From the NCBI RefSeq assembly GCF_018613065.1, contig NZ_JAGGQW010000022.1, positions 50,856 to 114,855 on the forward strand: a DNA stretch of 64,000 bases, read 5' to 3'. Shown here piece by piece: positions 1-8,942 of the stretch (the first letter of the stretch is position 1; the number at the start of each line of letters is the position of its first letter). Made by a program: the position numbers and the translations under genes. The notes under the pieces are model-generated. The model saw nothing but the letters and a program-made list of their open reading frames with translations. It searched no databases and was not told the DNA's origin. This DNA comes from Bacillus sp. ISL-7. GTDB taxonomy: Bacteria > Bacillota > Bacilli > Bacillales_B > DSM-18226.

Positions 1-1
1 T

Positions 2-196
2 GTCATGGCAAAAGAGTACATGCAGGTGACCGTGTCGGACGAAAGTGAGAGCAAGCTGTTAAAAATACGTTCTGAGAGTCCGTGCATCTTACAAGAATCC
101 GTTGCTTTTGATAAAAATGAAAAGGAAATTGAATTCTCTAGTTCATTAACAAGAAGTGACATTGTCAAATTTTATTCGGAATTAAAGCTGAAATGA
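2..196 (+). CDS. C-terminal end of a GntR/HutC-family regulator (UTRA domain), cut by the window edge
   Basis: Only the last 64 residues are in the window; the reading frame is open to the left edge, so the ATG at 5 is probably internal. The sequence has the look of the end of a UTRA ligand-binding domain: an alternation ending in a Ser-Ser-x-Thr-Arg-Ser-Asp-x-x-x-Phe pattern, which matches the conserved RGD/RSD-Y-x-F ending of HutC-type repressors. It lies directly upstream of a perfect 24-bp palindrome and a fructoselysine-type operon, which fits a local repressor such as FrlR. The DNA-binding half is not visible, so the family call is an inference from the tail and context. Confidence 0.6.
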   Translation, partial: VMAKEYMQVTVSDESESKLLKIRSESPCILQESVAFDKNEKEIEFSSSLTRSDIVKFYSELKLK

Positions 197-212
197 GGAA
201 AATCATTTCAGC
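187..212 (+). terminator. Hairpin over the regulator stop codon
   Basis: GCTGAAATGA and TCATTTCAGC form a perfect 10-bp stem with a GGAAAA loop, overlapping the TGA of the regulator. It is followed by TTAAAAAATAA and not a clean T-run, so it may attenuate transcription into the next genes more than end it. Confidence 0.45.
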
Positions 213-223
213 TTAAAAAATAA

Positions 224-247
224 ACCAAATGGTATATACCATTTGGT
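224..247. promoter_or_regulatory. 24-bp perfect palindromic operator (probable GntR-type site)
   Basis: ACCAAATGGTAT is followed directly by its own reverse complement. The core TGGTATATACCA resembles the sites bound by HutC-subfamily GntR repressors such as NagR/DasR. It sits between the regulator tail and the kinase gene, eight bases before the kinase ribosome-binding site. A second copy of the 15-bp core lies at 4529-4543. Confidence 0.75.
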
Positions 248-267
248 GGTAATTGGAGGTTTTTTTC

Positions 268-1110
268 ATGAAGGTAATCGGCATTGGCGATAATGTGGTT
301 GATAAATATGTTTATAAGAAAACGATGTATCCAGGTGGCAATGCTTTGAATTTCAGTGTCTACGCTAAGCAGTTAGGGGTTGAATCGGCCTATCTTGGAG
401 TGTTCGGCAACGATCGGGCTGCAGAGCATATTATTACTACCTTAAAAAGCTTGGAAATAGATATTTCTCATTGCCGCCAGCATGAGGGAGAGAATGGATT
501 TGCCGCGGTTGATTTAGTGGATGGTGACCGAGTGTTTATTGGCGGGAATGGGGGCGGTGTTCAAAGCGAGCATCCCGTTATCCTAAGCGCAGAAGACTTG
601 GCCTATATTAAAAGCTTCGATATTGCCCATAGCAGCATCTACAGTGAAATGGATTCAGAGTTACAAAAGTTAAAAGATTCCGGAATCCTGGTATCCTATG
701 ATTTTTCAAGTGATTATACCGATGCGTTGCTCGAGAGAAATTGCCAGCATATTGATATCAGTTTACTAAGTTGCGGGCAATTGGCCGACGAGGAAGTTAA
801 GAATCTATTAAAACGTGTCCATTCGTTTGGGAGTCAATTAGTTTTGGGCACGATGGGTTCACGCGGCTCGATGATCTATGACGGCCAATCGTTTTACCGA
901 CAAGAACCGCATTTTGTGCAGCCGGTTGATACGCTTGGTGCAGGAGATTCCTTTTTTACCGCCTTTATCTTACATTATCTTTCTAAAAAGAAGGCAAATC
1001 CTGATGTGCAGGAAGCAGTCCTCCTGAAAAATAGTTTGGAAGAAGGGGCGAAATTTGCGGCACAAACATGTCTGGTTGATGGGGCATTTGGTTTTGGGAT
1101 TCCCTTTTAA
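268..1110 (+). CDS. frlD: PfkB-family sugar kinase, probable fructoselysine 6-kinase
   Basis: A 280-residue carbohydrate kinase of the PfkB/ribokinase family. The N-terminal GGN-A-LN substrate-binding motif is at about residues 23-28, and the C-terminal signature DTLGAGDSF is at about residues 221-229, with the catalytic Asp in GAGD. In the Frl pathway this enzyme phosphorylates imported fructosamines on C6. The ATG at 268 is chosen over an upstream TTG because GGAGGT at 255-260 gives a 7-base spacing. It is the first gene after the operator and is followed by a sugar ABC transporter and SIS-domain deglycases, which supports FrlD over ribokinase or fructokinase. The exact sugar-amine substrate is inferred. 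Confidence 0.75.
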   Translation: MKVIGIGDNVVDKYVYKKTMYPGGNALNFSVYAKQLGVESAYLGVFGNDRAAEHIITTLKSLEIDISHCRQHEGENGFAAVDLVDGDRVFIGGNGGGVQSEHPVILSAEDLAYIKSFDIAHSSIYSEMDSELQKLKDSGILVSYDFSSDYTDALLERNCQHIDISLLSCGQLADEEVKNLLKRVHSFGSQLVLGTMGSRGSMIYDGQSFYRQEPHFVQPVDTLGAGDSFFTAFILHYLSKKKANPDVQEAVLLKNSLEEGAKFAAQTCLVDGAFGFGIPF

Positions 1111-1202
1111 TCTCCTAAAAGGGATTGAAATAAGGATAAAAGGTTAGGGGGTGAAAGGATTTTAACTGGTTGATCTTATAAAAAAATTAGGGGGTTAATG
1201 AA

Positions 1203-2495
1203 ATGAGAAGGAAAATAAACGTTTTATTAGCAGGACTGTTGGTGTTCGCGCTCGTCCTGACGGGATGTTCTAGTTCTTCTTCCTCCAATGAGGATTCAGG
1301 GAAAGTCGTATTAAAATTTTTGCATAAGTGGCCGCAGCCAGAATACGCTCCTTATTTTGAAGAAGTAGTCAAAGCATTTGAAAAAGAAAATCCAGATATC
1401 AAAATTAAAATGGAAGCGATTGCAGATGAACCGATTAAAGACAAACTACGTGTTATTTTAGGCGGTAACGAAGTTCCAGACATTATGTTTTCATGGTCAG
1501 GTGAATTTGCCAGAAAATTCGTTCGTGCTGATGCAGCCTTAGATTTGACTCCATATTTAAATGAAGATACCGCTTGGAAGGACAGTTTTATTCCGGCATC
1601 CCTTCAACCTTTCACATCCAACGAAAAAAATTATGGCATTCCTCTTCGCTTCAATGGAAAATTCTTTGTTTACAACAAGAAGATTTTTGATAAATATCAA
1701 CTGCAGGCACCGACTACATGGGATGAATTTTTACAAGTGTTGGAAACCCTGAAAAAGGGCGGAGAAACACCGATCATTCTCGGAAACCAAAGCCCATGGG
1801 CAGCGATCCATTACTTAACAGGTCTAAACCAAAAGATGGTCGCACAGGATGTGAGAATGAAAGACTATAATCCTAAATCAGGAGAGTTCACCGATCCTGG
1901 CTATGTGAAGGCGATGCAAATGTTAGTAGATTTGAATAAAAAGGGTTATTTTATGAAGAATGTTAATTCTAGTTCCCATGATATGGGACAACAATTATTT
2001 GCAGCTGGTAAGGGAGCGATCTTCTATGTGGAATTAGAAGAGTTCCAAACGGTCGAGAATAATATGAAAGGAAACTGGGGCTTCTTCCCAATGCCGTCCA
2101 TTGCAGAGGGTAAGGGCAGTCAAAGTTTCATTACTGGTGCACCGGATGGATTTATCGTTTCTTCAAAAACCAAGCATCCGAAAGAAGCGATTAAATTCTT
2201 GAAGTTCTTAACAAGTAAAGAAAATGCCTTGAAGCTTGTGAAGCAAATTGGCTGGCCAAGTCCGATTGATGGGGCCACTAACCCGGATACGGCTCTGAAG
2301 GAAGTAGCTGAAGGTGTGGATTACATGAAGAAGGCGGAAGGTATGGCCGAATGGCTCGACACAGACGTCCATGCCAAGGTAGCAGATGTGTATTTATCCA
2401 ATATCCAGCTGTTGCTTGACGGGTCAAAAACCCCAGAACAAATTATCAAAGAAGTTCAGGAAGTAGCTAAGCAAGTTCAAAGTGAAGTGGAATAA
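1203..2495 (+). CDS. frlO: ABC transporter sugar-binding lipoprotein (FrlO-like)
   Basis: A 430-residue extracellular solute-binding protein of family 1. Residues 1-22 form a lipoprotein signal with lipobox LTGC, followed by a Ser-rich linker. The body has typical features: binding-cleft WSGEFAR, a PLRFNGKFFVYNKKIF segment, and a C-terminal helix with NIQLLLDG. It would capture a glycated amino acid or related sugar at the membrane and pass it to the permeases encoded next. It is about 90 bp downstream of the kinase, with a small hairpin (1102-1123) between that may set relative expression. No cognate ATPase gene is present; a shared MsmX-type ATPase elsewhere is likely, as in other Bacillus sugar importers. 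Confidence 0.8.
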   Translation: MRRKINVLLAGLLVFALVLTGCSSSSSSNEDSGKVVLKFLHKWPQPEYAPYFEEVVKAFEKENPDIKIKMEAIADEPIKDKLRVILGGNEVPDIMFSWSGEFARKFVRADAALDLTPYLNEDTAWKDSFIPASLQPFTSNEKNYGIPLRFNGKFFVYNKKIFDKYQLQAPTTWDEFLQVLETLKKGGETPIILGNQSPWAAIHYLTGLNQKMVAQDVRMKDYNPKSGEFTDPGYVKAMQMLVDLNKKGYFMKNVNSSSHDMGQQLFAAGKGAIFYVELEEFQTVENNMKGNWGFFPMPSIAEGKGSQSFITGAPDGFIVSSKTKHPKEAIKFLKFLTSKENALKLVKQIGWPSPIDGATNPDTALKEVAEGVDYMKKAEGMAEWLDTDVHAKVADVYLSNIQLLLDGSKTPEQIIKEVQEVAKQVQSEVE

Positions 2496-2532
2496 GAAAA
2501 GCGAAAGCGCCACAGCTAGACAGTTTTCAAAG
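2496..2532. repeat. Internally deleted copy of a ~150-bp Bacillus-type intergenic repeat
   Basis: Directly after the binding-protein stop codon. The left part (GAAAAGCGAAAGCG) and the right part (AGCTAGACAGTT) match the two ends, but not the middle, of the element at 37296-37447 read on its minus strand. Confidence 0.55.
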
Positions 2533-2607
2533 TTAAGACACGATACATTTAATTATTGAGAAAGGGTAGGCAGGGAAATGCTTACCCCCTCCTAGGAGGA
2601 GTTGGGG

Positions 2608-3495
2608 ATGACAAAAACATTTCGAAGCAGTCGAACCGCTATACTATTTATTATGCCAGCGCTCCTTTTCATCCTGTTTTTTGTATTTTTACCGATCGTA
2701 TTAAATCTCTATAACAGTTTGTTTCGGTGGAATTCCTTTGAGGCTGGAAGAGTATTTGTTGGCTTAGAGTATTATGGCAGACTTTTCAAGGATCCAATCT
2801 TTTTTACTGCATTGAAAAATAATTCCCTATACGCGGTTATTTCGTTAGTTTTTCAGGTAGGTTTGGGCTTAATTATTGCCGCGGTTTTAGAAGATAAATT
2901 GATTAGAAGATTTCAGCCCTTTTTCCGGACCGTCTTTTTTATCCCTTCCGTTATTTCGATTGCTGTTGTTGGGTTGTTATGGCAGCTGCTTTATAATCCA
3001 GAAGTTGGTTTAGTGAACGGGGTGTTAAAAGCGATCGGTCAATCAGAATGGGCCTTATCTTGGCTGGGTGACAGTAAGACGGCGATTTATGCGGTTGTAG
3101 CTGTTTCACAATGGCAGTATACCGGTTATATGACGATGCTGTTCTTGCTTGCCATGCAAAAAATTCCTTTTGAATATTATGAAGCGTCGATGATTGATGG
3201 CGCTTCTAAGATAAAGACGTTCATTTATATCACCTTGCCACAAATGAAGGAAATGATTCTTGTCGGTACGGTGATTACGGTTATCGGTGCCTTCAAGGTT
3301 TTTGATGAGGTGTATGTGATGACCAATGGGGGACCTGGCCGTTCAACCGAGGTTTTAGGCACGATGCTTTATCGGGCTGCATTCCGAAATGATGAAATGG
3401 GCTATGCATCCACGATTGGGACAATTATCTTTGTCATAACCCTAACCCTCTCCTTAATTCAACTGAAAATAGGCAAATCAGGACAGGAGGCGTAA
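2608..3495 (+). CDS. frlN: ABC sugar transporter permease (FrlN-like)
   Basis: A 295-residue inner-membrane permease of the MalF/UgpA type with about six membrane segments. The EAA loop that docks the ATPase is visible near residues 190-215 (EASMIDGASKIKTFIYITLP). The ATG at 2608 is preferred to a TTG at 2602 because AGGAGGA at 2594-2600 then has a 7-base spacing. It is tightly linked to the second permease (5-base gap) and would pair with it as a heterodimer to import the sugar bound by the upstream lipoprotein. Confidence 0.8.
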   Translation: MTKTFRSSRTAILFIMPALLFILFFVFLPIVLNLYNSLFRWNSFEAGRVFVGLEYYGRLFKDPIFFTALKNNSLYAVISLVFQVGLGLIIAAVLEDKLIRRFQPFFRTVFFIPSVISIAVVGLLWQLLYNPEVGLVNGVLKAIGQSEWALSWLGDSKTAIYAVVAVSQWQYTGYMTMLFLLAMQKIPFEYYEASMIDGASKIKTFIYITLPQMKEMILVGTVITVIGAFKVFDEVYVMTNGGPGRSTEVLGTMLYRAAFRNDEMGYASTIGTIIFVITLTLSLIQLKIGKSGQEA

Positions 3496-3500
3496 GGGCG

Positions 3501-4403
3501 ATGGAAAATAATCCGCCAGTAGTAAAAACAAATGAAATGAAAGAAATCGGGACAGGAAGTACAAAGCTTACCGTCAGGAAGGTCAAGGATCGAATTTTCC
3601 AATATGCTGTTCTTGTGTGGTTTGGGATCTTTTCATTGGTGATCATCTATCCAATTATCTGGCTTGGCCTGAGTGGATTAAAATCAAATGCAGATTTCTT
3701 CTTGCATACCTGGTCGTTGCCAGAGGAATGGCTGTGGGGAAATTATCAGGCAGCATGGGATGCGGGGATTGGTCAATTTTTCCTAAACAGTGTATTCATA
3801 ACAGTCACTTCCGTCGTATCGGTGTTACTGCTTGGGTCGATGGCCGCCTTTGGGTTAAGCCGTTTTCAGTTTAAGGGGCAGAACATTTTTCTGCTGCTCA
3901 TCCTAAGTGGTTTGATGCTGGCACCGCAGGTCAGCTTAATTCCACTGTACAAATTGCTGCAGGCGGTTGGACTATACAACACCTACTGGGCGTTAATCCT
4001 TCCGTATGTTGCGTTTCAATTACCGTTTGCGATTTTCTTAATGCGGTCCTATTTTCTATCCATCTCTAAAGAGCTTGAGGAGTCAGCCATTATTGATGGG
4101 TGTAATATTTGGCAGGTGTATTGGCATATTATTGTTCCGATGGGTAAACCGATCATTGCCTCGTGTGCCTTACTAACAGGGATGAACGTCTGGAATGAAT
4201 TTATGTTCGCGTTAGTATTTGTGGAAGATTCAGCACTGAGGACCATTCCAGTTGGGCTGATGAATTTGCGAAGCCAGTTGAATACAAACTTTGGGATTCA
4301 ATTGGCAGGATTGGCCATTTCAGCGCTGCCAATGATTATTGCTTATATCGTTTTCCAAAAGCAATTTGTTCGCGGACTGTCTGCTGGCAGTGTGAAAGGG
4401 TAA
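3501..4403 (+). CDS. frlM: ABC sugar transporter permease (FrlM-like)
   Basis: A 300-residue MalG/UgpE-type permease with a cytoplasmic N-terminus of about 35 residues and six predicted membrane segments. The EAA motif is near residues 195-217 (EESAIIDGCNIWQVYWHIIVP). AGGAGG lies 9 bases upstream of the ATG. It is the third member of the importer with the genes at 1203 and 2608. After it comes about 200 bp with a second operator, which suggests a new promoter for the following genes. Confidence 0.8.
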   Translation: MENNPPVVKTNEMKEIGTGSTKLTVRKVKDRIFQYAVLVWFGIFSLVIIYPIIWLGLSGLKSNADFFLHTWSLPEEWLWGNYQAAWDAGIGQFFLNSVFITVTSVVSVLLLGSMAAFGLSRFQFKGQNIFLLLILSGLMLAPQVSLIPLYKLLQAVGLYNTYWALILPYVAFQLPFAIFLMRSYFLSISKELEESAIIDGCNIWQVYWHIIVPMGKPIIASCALLTGMNVWNEFMFALVFVEDSALRTIPVGLMNLRSQLNTNFGIQLAGLAISALPMIIAYIVFQKQFVRGLSAGSVKG

Positions 4404-4528
4404 TCTTCCTTTCCAGTCAGTCCTGTGTTGAATGGATGGATTTTTTGAAAAGTGATGGAACAGAATAGGAAGGTTGATTGGCCTTCCCTATTCGTTTTCA
4501 AATTACTTGGATTTTGTACGATTGGTTT

Positions 4529-4543
4529 AAATGGTATATACCA
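4529..4543. promoter_or_regulatory. Second copy of the GntR-type operator core
   Basis: AAATGGTATATACCA is identical to the centre of the palindrome at 224-247, but the outer arms diverge. It lies 60 bp before the epimerase start, between the transporter genes and the catabolic genes, so the same repressor may control an internal promoter. Confidence 0.65.
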
Positions 4544-4601
4544 AATGACTTTTTTGGTAAATATTAGGGTATTAACAAACTTTCTACGTTGGAGGGATTG
4601 G

Positions 4602-5435
4602 ATGGGAAAAATCAAACGGTCACAAATAACTGGGATGAACTTTCACTACCTGCACTATCCGCTGGACTATTTTTTAGATGCTATGGTGAAGTATGAGTTT
4701 GAAAAAATTGAACTGTGGGGTGCAGCACCGCACCTGTATGTGGAGGATCTATCCTTAACTGAAATCCGTGCCATTAAGAAAGAGATCGTCCGGCGTGAAC
4801 TCGAGGTCGTTTGCTTTACGCCTGAACAGTGTATGTACCCAATTAATCTTGCGGCAAACGAGTCAGCGATTCGTGAAAGAAGTGTGGCTTACTTTAAAAA
4901 GTCAATCGATGCCGCGCTTGAATTAGAAGCCCCGATGGTATTAGTAACGGCCGGGTGGGGGTACCGCAATGAAAGCAGACGGGAAGCCTGGAGGCGGACC
5001 CAAGATTCATTAGAGCAGCTTACCGCCTATGCGGAGAAACAAGGGACGGTTCTGGCCTTGGAGCCATTACAAAAAATTGAGTCCAATCTGATTAATACTT
5101 TGCCTGATCTAAAAGAAATGCTCGATTCCATCCATTCACCTGCTCTGAAGGGAATGGTCGATACCATTCCGCTTGCGGTTGAAGGAGAAGCGCTAGCCAG
5201 CTACTTTGAAAAATTGCAGGATAATTTTGTCCATATCCACTTTATTGATGGGAACCCGGGTGGACATTTAGCATGGGGAGACGGCAGCCTGCCATTGGAA
5301 AAATACATGAAAACCTTAGGTGACCACAATTACAATCGCGCTCTTACGTTGGAGTTTACTTCTTCTCATTACTTGATAGATCCAAATCAGGCGGTTGAAA
5401 AATCGTTACGAAGTCTTGCACCCTTTCTTGTGTAA
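4602..5435 (+). CDS. Sugar phosphate isomerase/epimerase, FrlC-like (TIM barrel)
   Basis: A 277-residue AP-endonuclease-family-2 TIM barrel. Metal/active-site positions typical of the IolE/FrlC/tagatose epimerase group are visible: Glu in ALEPLQ, Asp in MVDT, the HIHFIDGNPGGHLAWGDG segment, and Glu in LTLEFTSSHY. In Escherichia coli, FrlC interconverts fructoselysine and psicoselysine, so a similar 3-epimerase role is inferred here. The frame is open to 4452, but the ATG at 4602 has GGAGGG at 4591-4596 and an N-terminus typical of the family, so the longer start is rejected. Confidence 0.7.
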   Translation: MGKIKRSQITGMNFHYLHYPLDYFLDAMVKYEFEKIELWGAAPHLYVEDLSLTEIRAIKKEIVRRELEVVCFTPEQCMYPINLAANESAIRERSVAYFKKSIDAALELEAPMVLVTAGWGYRNESRREAWRRTQDSLEQLTAYAEKQGTVLALEPLQKIESNLINTLPDLKEMLDSIHSPALKGMVDTIPLAVEGEALASYFEKLQDNFVHIHFIDGNPGGHLAWGDGSLPLEKYMKTLGDHNYNRALTLEFTSSHYLIDPNQAVEKSLRSLAPFLV

Positions 5436-5495
5436 AAGTGGAGGGAATTGTTCCGAATCGGGTGACTAGTTCAGTGATAAAAGGAGTTTTATCCT

Positions 5496-6719
5496 ATGTC
5501 TATTTGGAGGAGTTATCCAAGGAGTTTAAAAGTTTTATTACTGGCGATGTTGGTCAATTCAACAGGGATGGCGTTTCTTTGGCCCTTGCATACGATTTAC
5601 ATTACGCAAGGGATAGGGAAAACCTTATCTGAAGCAGGTCTTGTGTTGATGCTTCATTCGGGAGCTGAAATCATTGGCAGTTTTCTTGGCGGCTATTTGT
5701 ATGATCGCATCCGCGGGAAACGAACGCTACTCCTAGCGGTTCTAACATCAGCGAGTCTTATTTTCATTATCTCAATTGGTCTATCATGGCCGATTTATAT
5801 TCTTTCGATGGTTCTACTTGGATTAGGTATAGGTACAATCTTTCCTCCCATCTATGCTCTTGCAGGGGTGGTGTGGAAGGAAGGCGGCATAAAAAGCTTC
5901 AATCTTATTTACCTTGTTCTAAACTTTGGTGTCGCGGTAGGTACGTCTTTAGGGGGAATCGTGGCCCAGTTTTCGTTTCGATACGTCTTCTGGGTCAATG
6001 GGTTAACTTATCTCCTGTTTATTTTCATTGTTTGGTTTGCTCTTGATGAGAGGGAACCCGTTTATGAAGCAACTGAAAAAGAGGACGCGGCCCTGACGCA
6101 AAAAAAAGAAGTGTGTCATACGAAGCAAAGCTTCCATTCGTTATTCATTCTTTGTTTAGGGTTTATGTTTTGTTGGGTTACGTATATCCAATGGCAAACG
6201 AGTATTTCTAATTATATGCACCAGTTAGGATTTCCGCTGTCAGCATATAGTGCTTTGTGGACAATCAACGGTTTACTGATCTTGTTAGGGCAGCCTTTGA
6301 TCCAGTGGTTCATGGCCCGACTGAAGCGTCCGGTGAAGTGGCAGCTATTATCCGGTGTGATCTTCTTTATGTTAACCTTCGCCCTCCTGTCACACAGCCA
6401 GTCGTATGGCGGGTTTGTAACGGGGATGGTGATTATGACAATCGGAGAAATTCTTATTTTTCCAGCCGTGCCAGCGATTGCGGATCGACTGGCACCCCTC
6501 AATAGAAGAGGTATGTATCAAGGTTTAGTGAGTGGTGCAGCTAATGTGGGCAGAACCATCGGCCCTTTTCTGGGCGGGCTGCTATACGATGGGTTTGGGT
6601 CCTTGGTGCTGCTGTATTCTTGTATTTTTATCTGTGGTTTTGCCTTGATTTGTTTTGGTACATATCAAAGGCTCCAATATACGCAAAAAGAAATTTCAAC
6701 CGTAAAAGTCCATAAATAA
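5496..6719 (+). CDS. Major facilitator superfamily transporter
   Basis: A 407-residue protein with about 12 hydrophobic segments. An MFS loop 2-3 motif is recognisable (GGYLYDRIRGKR, residues 67-78) and repeats in degenerate form near residue 360 (GGLLYDGFGS). The start is preceded by AAAGGAGT. It sits between the epimerase and the deglycases. It could therefore be a second uptake route for the same sugar-amines, or an exporter of the amine or a sugar to prevent stress. The sequence does not tell which. Confidence 0.7.
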   Translation: MSIWRSYPRSLKVLLLAMLVNSTGMAFLWPLHTIYITQGIGKTLSEAGLVLMLHSGAEIIGSFLGGYLYDRIRGKRTLLLAVLTSASLIFIISIGLSWPIYILSMVLLGLGIGTIFPPIYALAGVVWKEGGIKSFNLIYLVLNFGVAVGTSLGGIVAQFSFRYVFWVNGLTYLLFIFIVWFALDEREPVYEATEKEDAALTQKKEVCHTKQSFHSLFILCLGFMFCWVTYIQWQTSISNYMHQLGFPLSAYSALWTINGLLILLGQPLIQWFMARLKRPVKWQLLSGVIFFMLTFALLSHSQSYGGFVTGMVIMTIGEILIFPAVPAIADRLAPLNRRGMYQGLVSGAANVGRTIGPFLGGLLYDGFGSLVLLYSCIFICGFALICFGTYQRLQYTQKEISTVKVHK

Positions 6720-6732
6720 AGGAGGATGACAA

Positions 6733-7698
6733 ATGTTAGCTGACGTACAAAAGGCTTTGGAAGTTTTTAAAGAACAGGCGATTGATCGTGTCTATTTCGT
6801 AGGTTGCGGGGGCTCTTCTTCCCTCATGTATGCAAGTAAATACGTGTTAGACCGTGAAAGTGACACCATTGATTCTGACCTATATAGTTCCAATGAGTTT
6901 GTGCACCGTAACCCACGGAAACTCAATGAGAAATCGTTGGTGATTTCGTGCTCGCACTATGGAAAAACGCCAGAGACGGTCGAGGCAGCCCGCTTCGCAC
7001 GGGAAAAAGGTGCGATTACTGTTTCGCTAACCTTTGATGCGGAATCACCGCTTGCCCAAGTATCTGAATATGTCATTGTTTATGAAGATGGGAAAGAAGC
7101 GAAGTTTGTAAACGAGGCGCAGGCTGTGATGTTGGAGCTTGTTTTTGGACTTCTGGCTATCAAAGAAGGAAATGAAAAGTTTTCAGAGGTCGTTGCCTCC
7201 TTAGAGAACCTAGACTCAATACTTGCACAGGAGAAAGCAAAGTATTTAGCTTCGGCCAAGGAATTTGCTAATTCCTATAAGGATGAAAAAGTGATTTACA
7301 CCATGGCGAGCGGAGCCAATTATGGGGTTGCCTATTGGTTCTCGATTTGCCTGCTGATGGAAATGCAGTGGATTCATTCGCACGCCCTCCATGCCGGGGA
7401 GTATTTCCATGGGCCATTTGAAGTTTTGGATAAAGACGTTCCAGTGATTCAGCTGTTAGGTTTAGACGAGACACGTCCATTAGAAGAACGTTCATTGGAT
7501 TTCACCCAACAGTATGGGGAAAGGGTGGTAGTCCTTGATGCAAAGGAATTTGACCTAACAGGCGTGGCCGAAAGCGTCAAAGGCTACATCGCCCCACTCG
7601 TACTACAAGCAGTCCTGCGCCAATACGCCGAAGAACTAGCCGAAGCCCGCAAACACCCACTAACCACCAGAAGATACATGTGGAAAGTACCTTACTAA
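6733..7698 (+). CDS. frlB: SIS-domain fructosamine-6-phosphate deglycase (FrlB-like), copy 1
   Basis: A 321-residue double-SIS protein of the GlmS C-terminal/FrlB type, without the glutaminase domain. SIS motifs seen are the FVGCGGSSSLMYAS loop near residues 22-35 and the SCSHYGKTPETVEA sugar-phosphate loop near residues 77-90. The ELAEARKHPLTTRRYMWKVPY C-terminus is typical of FrlB. It would split fructoselysine 6-phosphate or a relative into glucose 6-phosphate and the free amine. AAAGGAGG precedes the ATG and the gap to the MFS gene is 13 bp. It is more diverged from copies 2 and 3 than those are from each other. Confidence 0.78.
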   Translation: MLADVQKALEVFKEQAIDRVYFVGCGGSSSLMYASKYVLDRESDTIDSDLYSSNEFVHRNPRKLNEKSLVISCSHYGKTPETVEAARFAREKGAITVSLTFDAESPLAQVSEYVIVYEDGKEAKFVNEAQAVMLELVFGLLAIKEGNEKFSEVVASLENLDSILAQEKAKYLASAKEFANSYKDEKVIYTMASGANYGVAYWFSICLLMEMQWIHSHALHAGEYFHGPFEVLDKDVPVIQLLGLDETRPLEERSLDFTQQYGERVVVLDAKEFDLTGVAESVKGYIAPLVLQAVLRQYAEELAEARKHPLTTRRYMWKVPY

Positions 7699-7736
7699 TG
7701 AAATTGTTGGTGTCAATGTTGGAGCGATTCATTGTT

Positions 7737-7854
7737 GGTGTCAGGCACCAAAGAAAGACACTTTGGCTATTTGTCCGCTGTGGGTGGACGGTTGAGGGAT
7801 GGCCCTTATTGTTTGCGACATGAGGACAAATGTCCATGAATGGTGTCAGGCACC
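7737..7854. repeat. Two REP words bracketing a composite element
   Basis: GGTGTCAGGCACC occurs at 7737-7749 and again at 7842-7854 in the same orientation. Between them are the secondary palindrome words of the family (TTTGTCC, GGTGGAC and AGGACAAATGTCC). The element interrupts the deglycase operon between copies 1 and 2. Confidence 0.85.
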
Positions 7855-7916
7855 AAATGTTTCTATATAAATTTGTAGTCCCAAAAATTCTAATTTAAAT
7901 TTGGAGGTAATGTTGG

Positions 7917-8930
7917 ATGTTGAAATTTGATGCTGATTTATATTTACAGTTAGTTGGGCAAGAGGCGCTTGCGAAGAGAGAAGAGATTGAACGTGTGGTG
8001 GATGGAATTTCGGCTAAAGGTTTTAAGAATATTTTCCTGATCGGTTCTGGTGGGACGATTGCGATGATGTATCCATATGAGTATATCTTAAAGTCCAATT
8101 CATCGCTGGAGGTTCATGCTGAGATTGCAGCTGAACTGCTTGTAATGAATAATCGCCACCTGACAAAGGATTCGGTTTGTATCTTTGCTTCTGTTACTGG
8201 AACAACAAAAGAAACCGTCGCTGCTGCTGAGTTCTGTAAGAGCAAGGGGGCAACAACGATTGGTTTAGTGGCTGAACTTGGCACTCCATTGGCTGAAGCC
8301 GTTGATTATTGCATCTCAACTGGTCATGAAAAGCATTCCTTTGACACGTTCTTTATTCATTTGCAATTGCTTACTTTCCGTTTTATTCATAACAATGATG
8401 AATTTCCGCAATATGATCAGTTTGCCAAAGAAATTGCCCTTTTACCACAAGGTATCGTTCATGCACTCGAGGATTTCGATGCCCGTGCTGAGCAATTCGC
8501 TATTAAGCACAAAAATACAGATTACCATATGCTGGTTGGGGCGGGGAACCTTTGGGGGAATACATATTCCTACGCCATGTGTATCTTAGAGGAAATGCAA
8601 TGGATTAAGTCCAAATCCATCCATGCTGCTGAATTCTTCCACGGAACGCTGGAGCTGGTTGAGGAAGACACAAGTGTCATTCTATTTAAAGGCGAAGATG
8701 AAACTCGCCCATTGGTGGAACGTGTGGAAAGATTTGCAGAAAATATCACAAAGGAATTGTTCATTTTAGATACAAAGGATTATCCATTGGAAGGGATTAG
8801 TGACGAATTCAGAAAGCACTTTGCCGTATGCCTTAACTGGGCACTAACAGGCAGAATCAGCGTTTACCTTGAAAGGGAAAGAAATCATCCGTTAGAGATT
8901 CGCAGATATTACCGTAAAATGGCATATTAG
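7917..8930 (+). CDS. SIS-domain deglycase (FrlB/GfrE-F-like), copy 2
   Basis: A 337-residue double-SIS protein. Motifs are FLIGSGGTIAMMYPYEY near residues 40-54, the TGTTKETVAAA phosphosugar loop near residues 97-107 and a C-terminal HPLEIRRYYRKMAY. GGAGGT sits 8 bases before the ATG. It shares long identical stretches with the following gene (for example CILEEMQWIK, FFHGTLELVEE and SVIL-KGED), so the two arose by tandem duplication. By analogy with the GfrE/GfrF pair of Salmonella, different copies may act on different Amadori or glucosylamine phosphates; that assignment is inference. Confidence 0.75.
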   Translation: MLKFDADLYLQLVGQEALAKREEIERVVDGISAKGFKNIFLIGSGGTIAMMYPYEYILKSNSSLEVHAEIAAELLVMNNRHLTKDSVCIFASVTGTTKETVAAAEFCKSKGATTIGLVAELGTPLAEAVDYCISTGHEKHSFDTFFIHLQLLTFRFIHNNDEFPQYDQFAKEIALLPQGIVHALEDFDARAEQFAIKHKNTDYHMLVGAGNLWGNTYSYAMCILEEMQWIKSKSIHAAEFFHGTLELVEEDTSVILFKGEDETRPLVERVERFAENITKELFILDTKDYPLEGISDEFRKHFAVCLNWALTGRISVYLERERNHPLEIRRYYRKMAY

Positions 8931-8942
8931 GAGGTGGGATGT

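Noticed and set aside
4452..4601. Extra 50 residues on the epimerase
   Set aside because: The upstream part contains the operator core and lacks a ribosome-binding site; the start at 4602 has GGAGGG.
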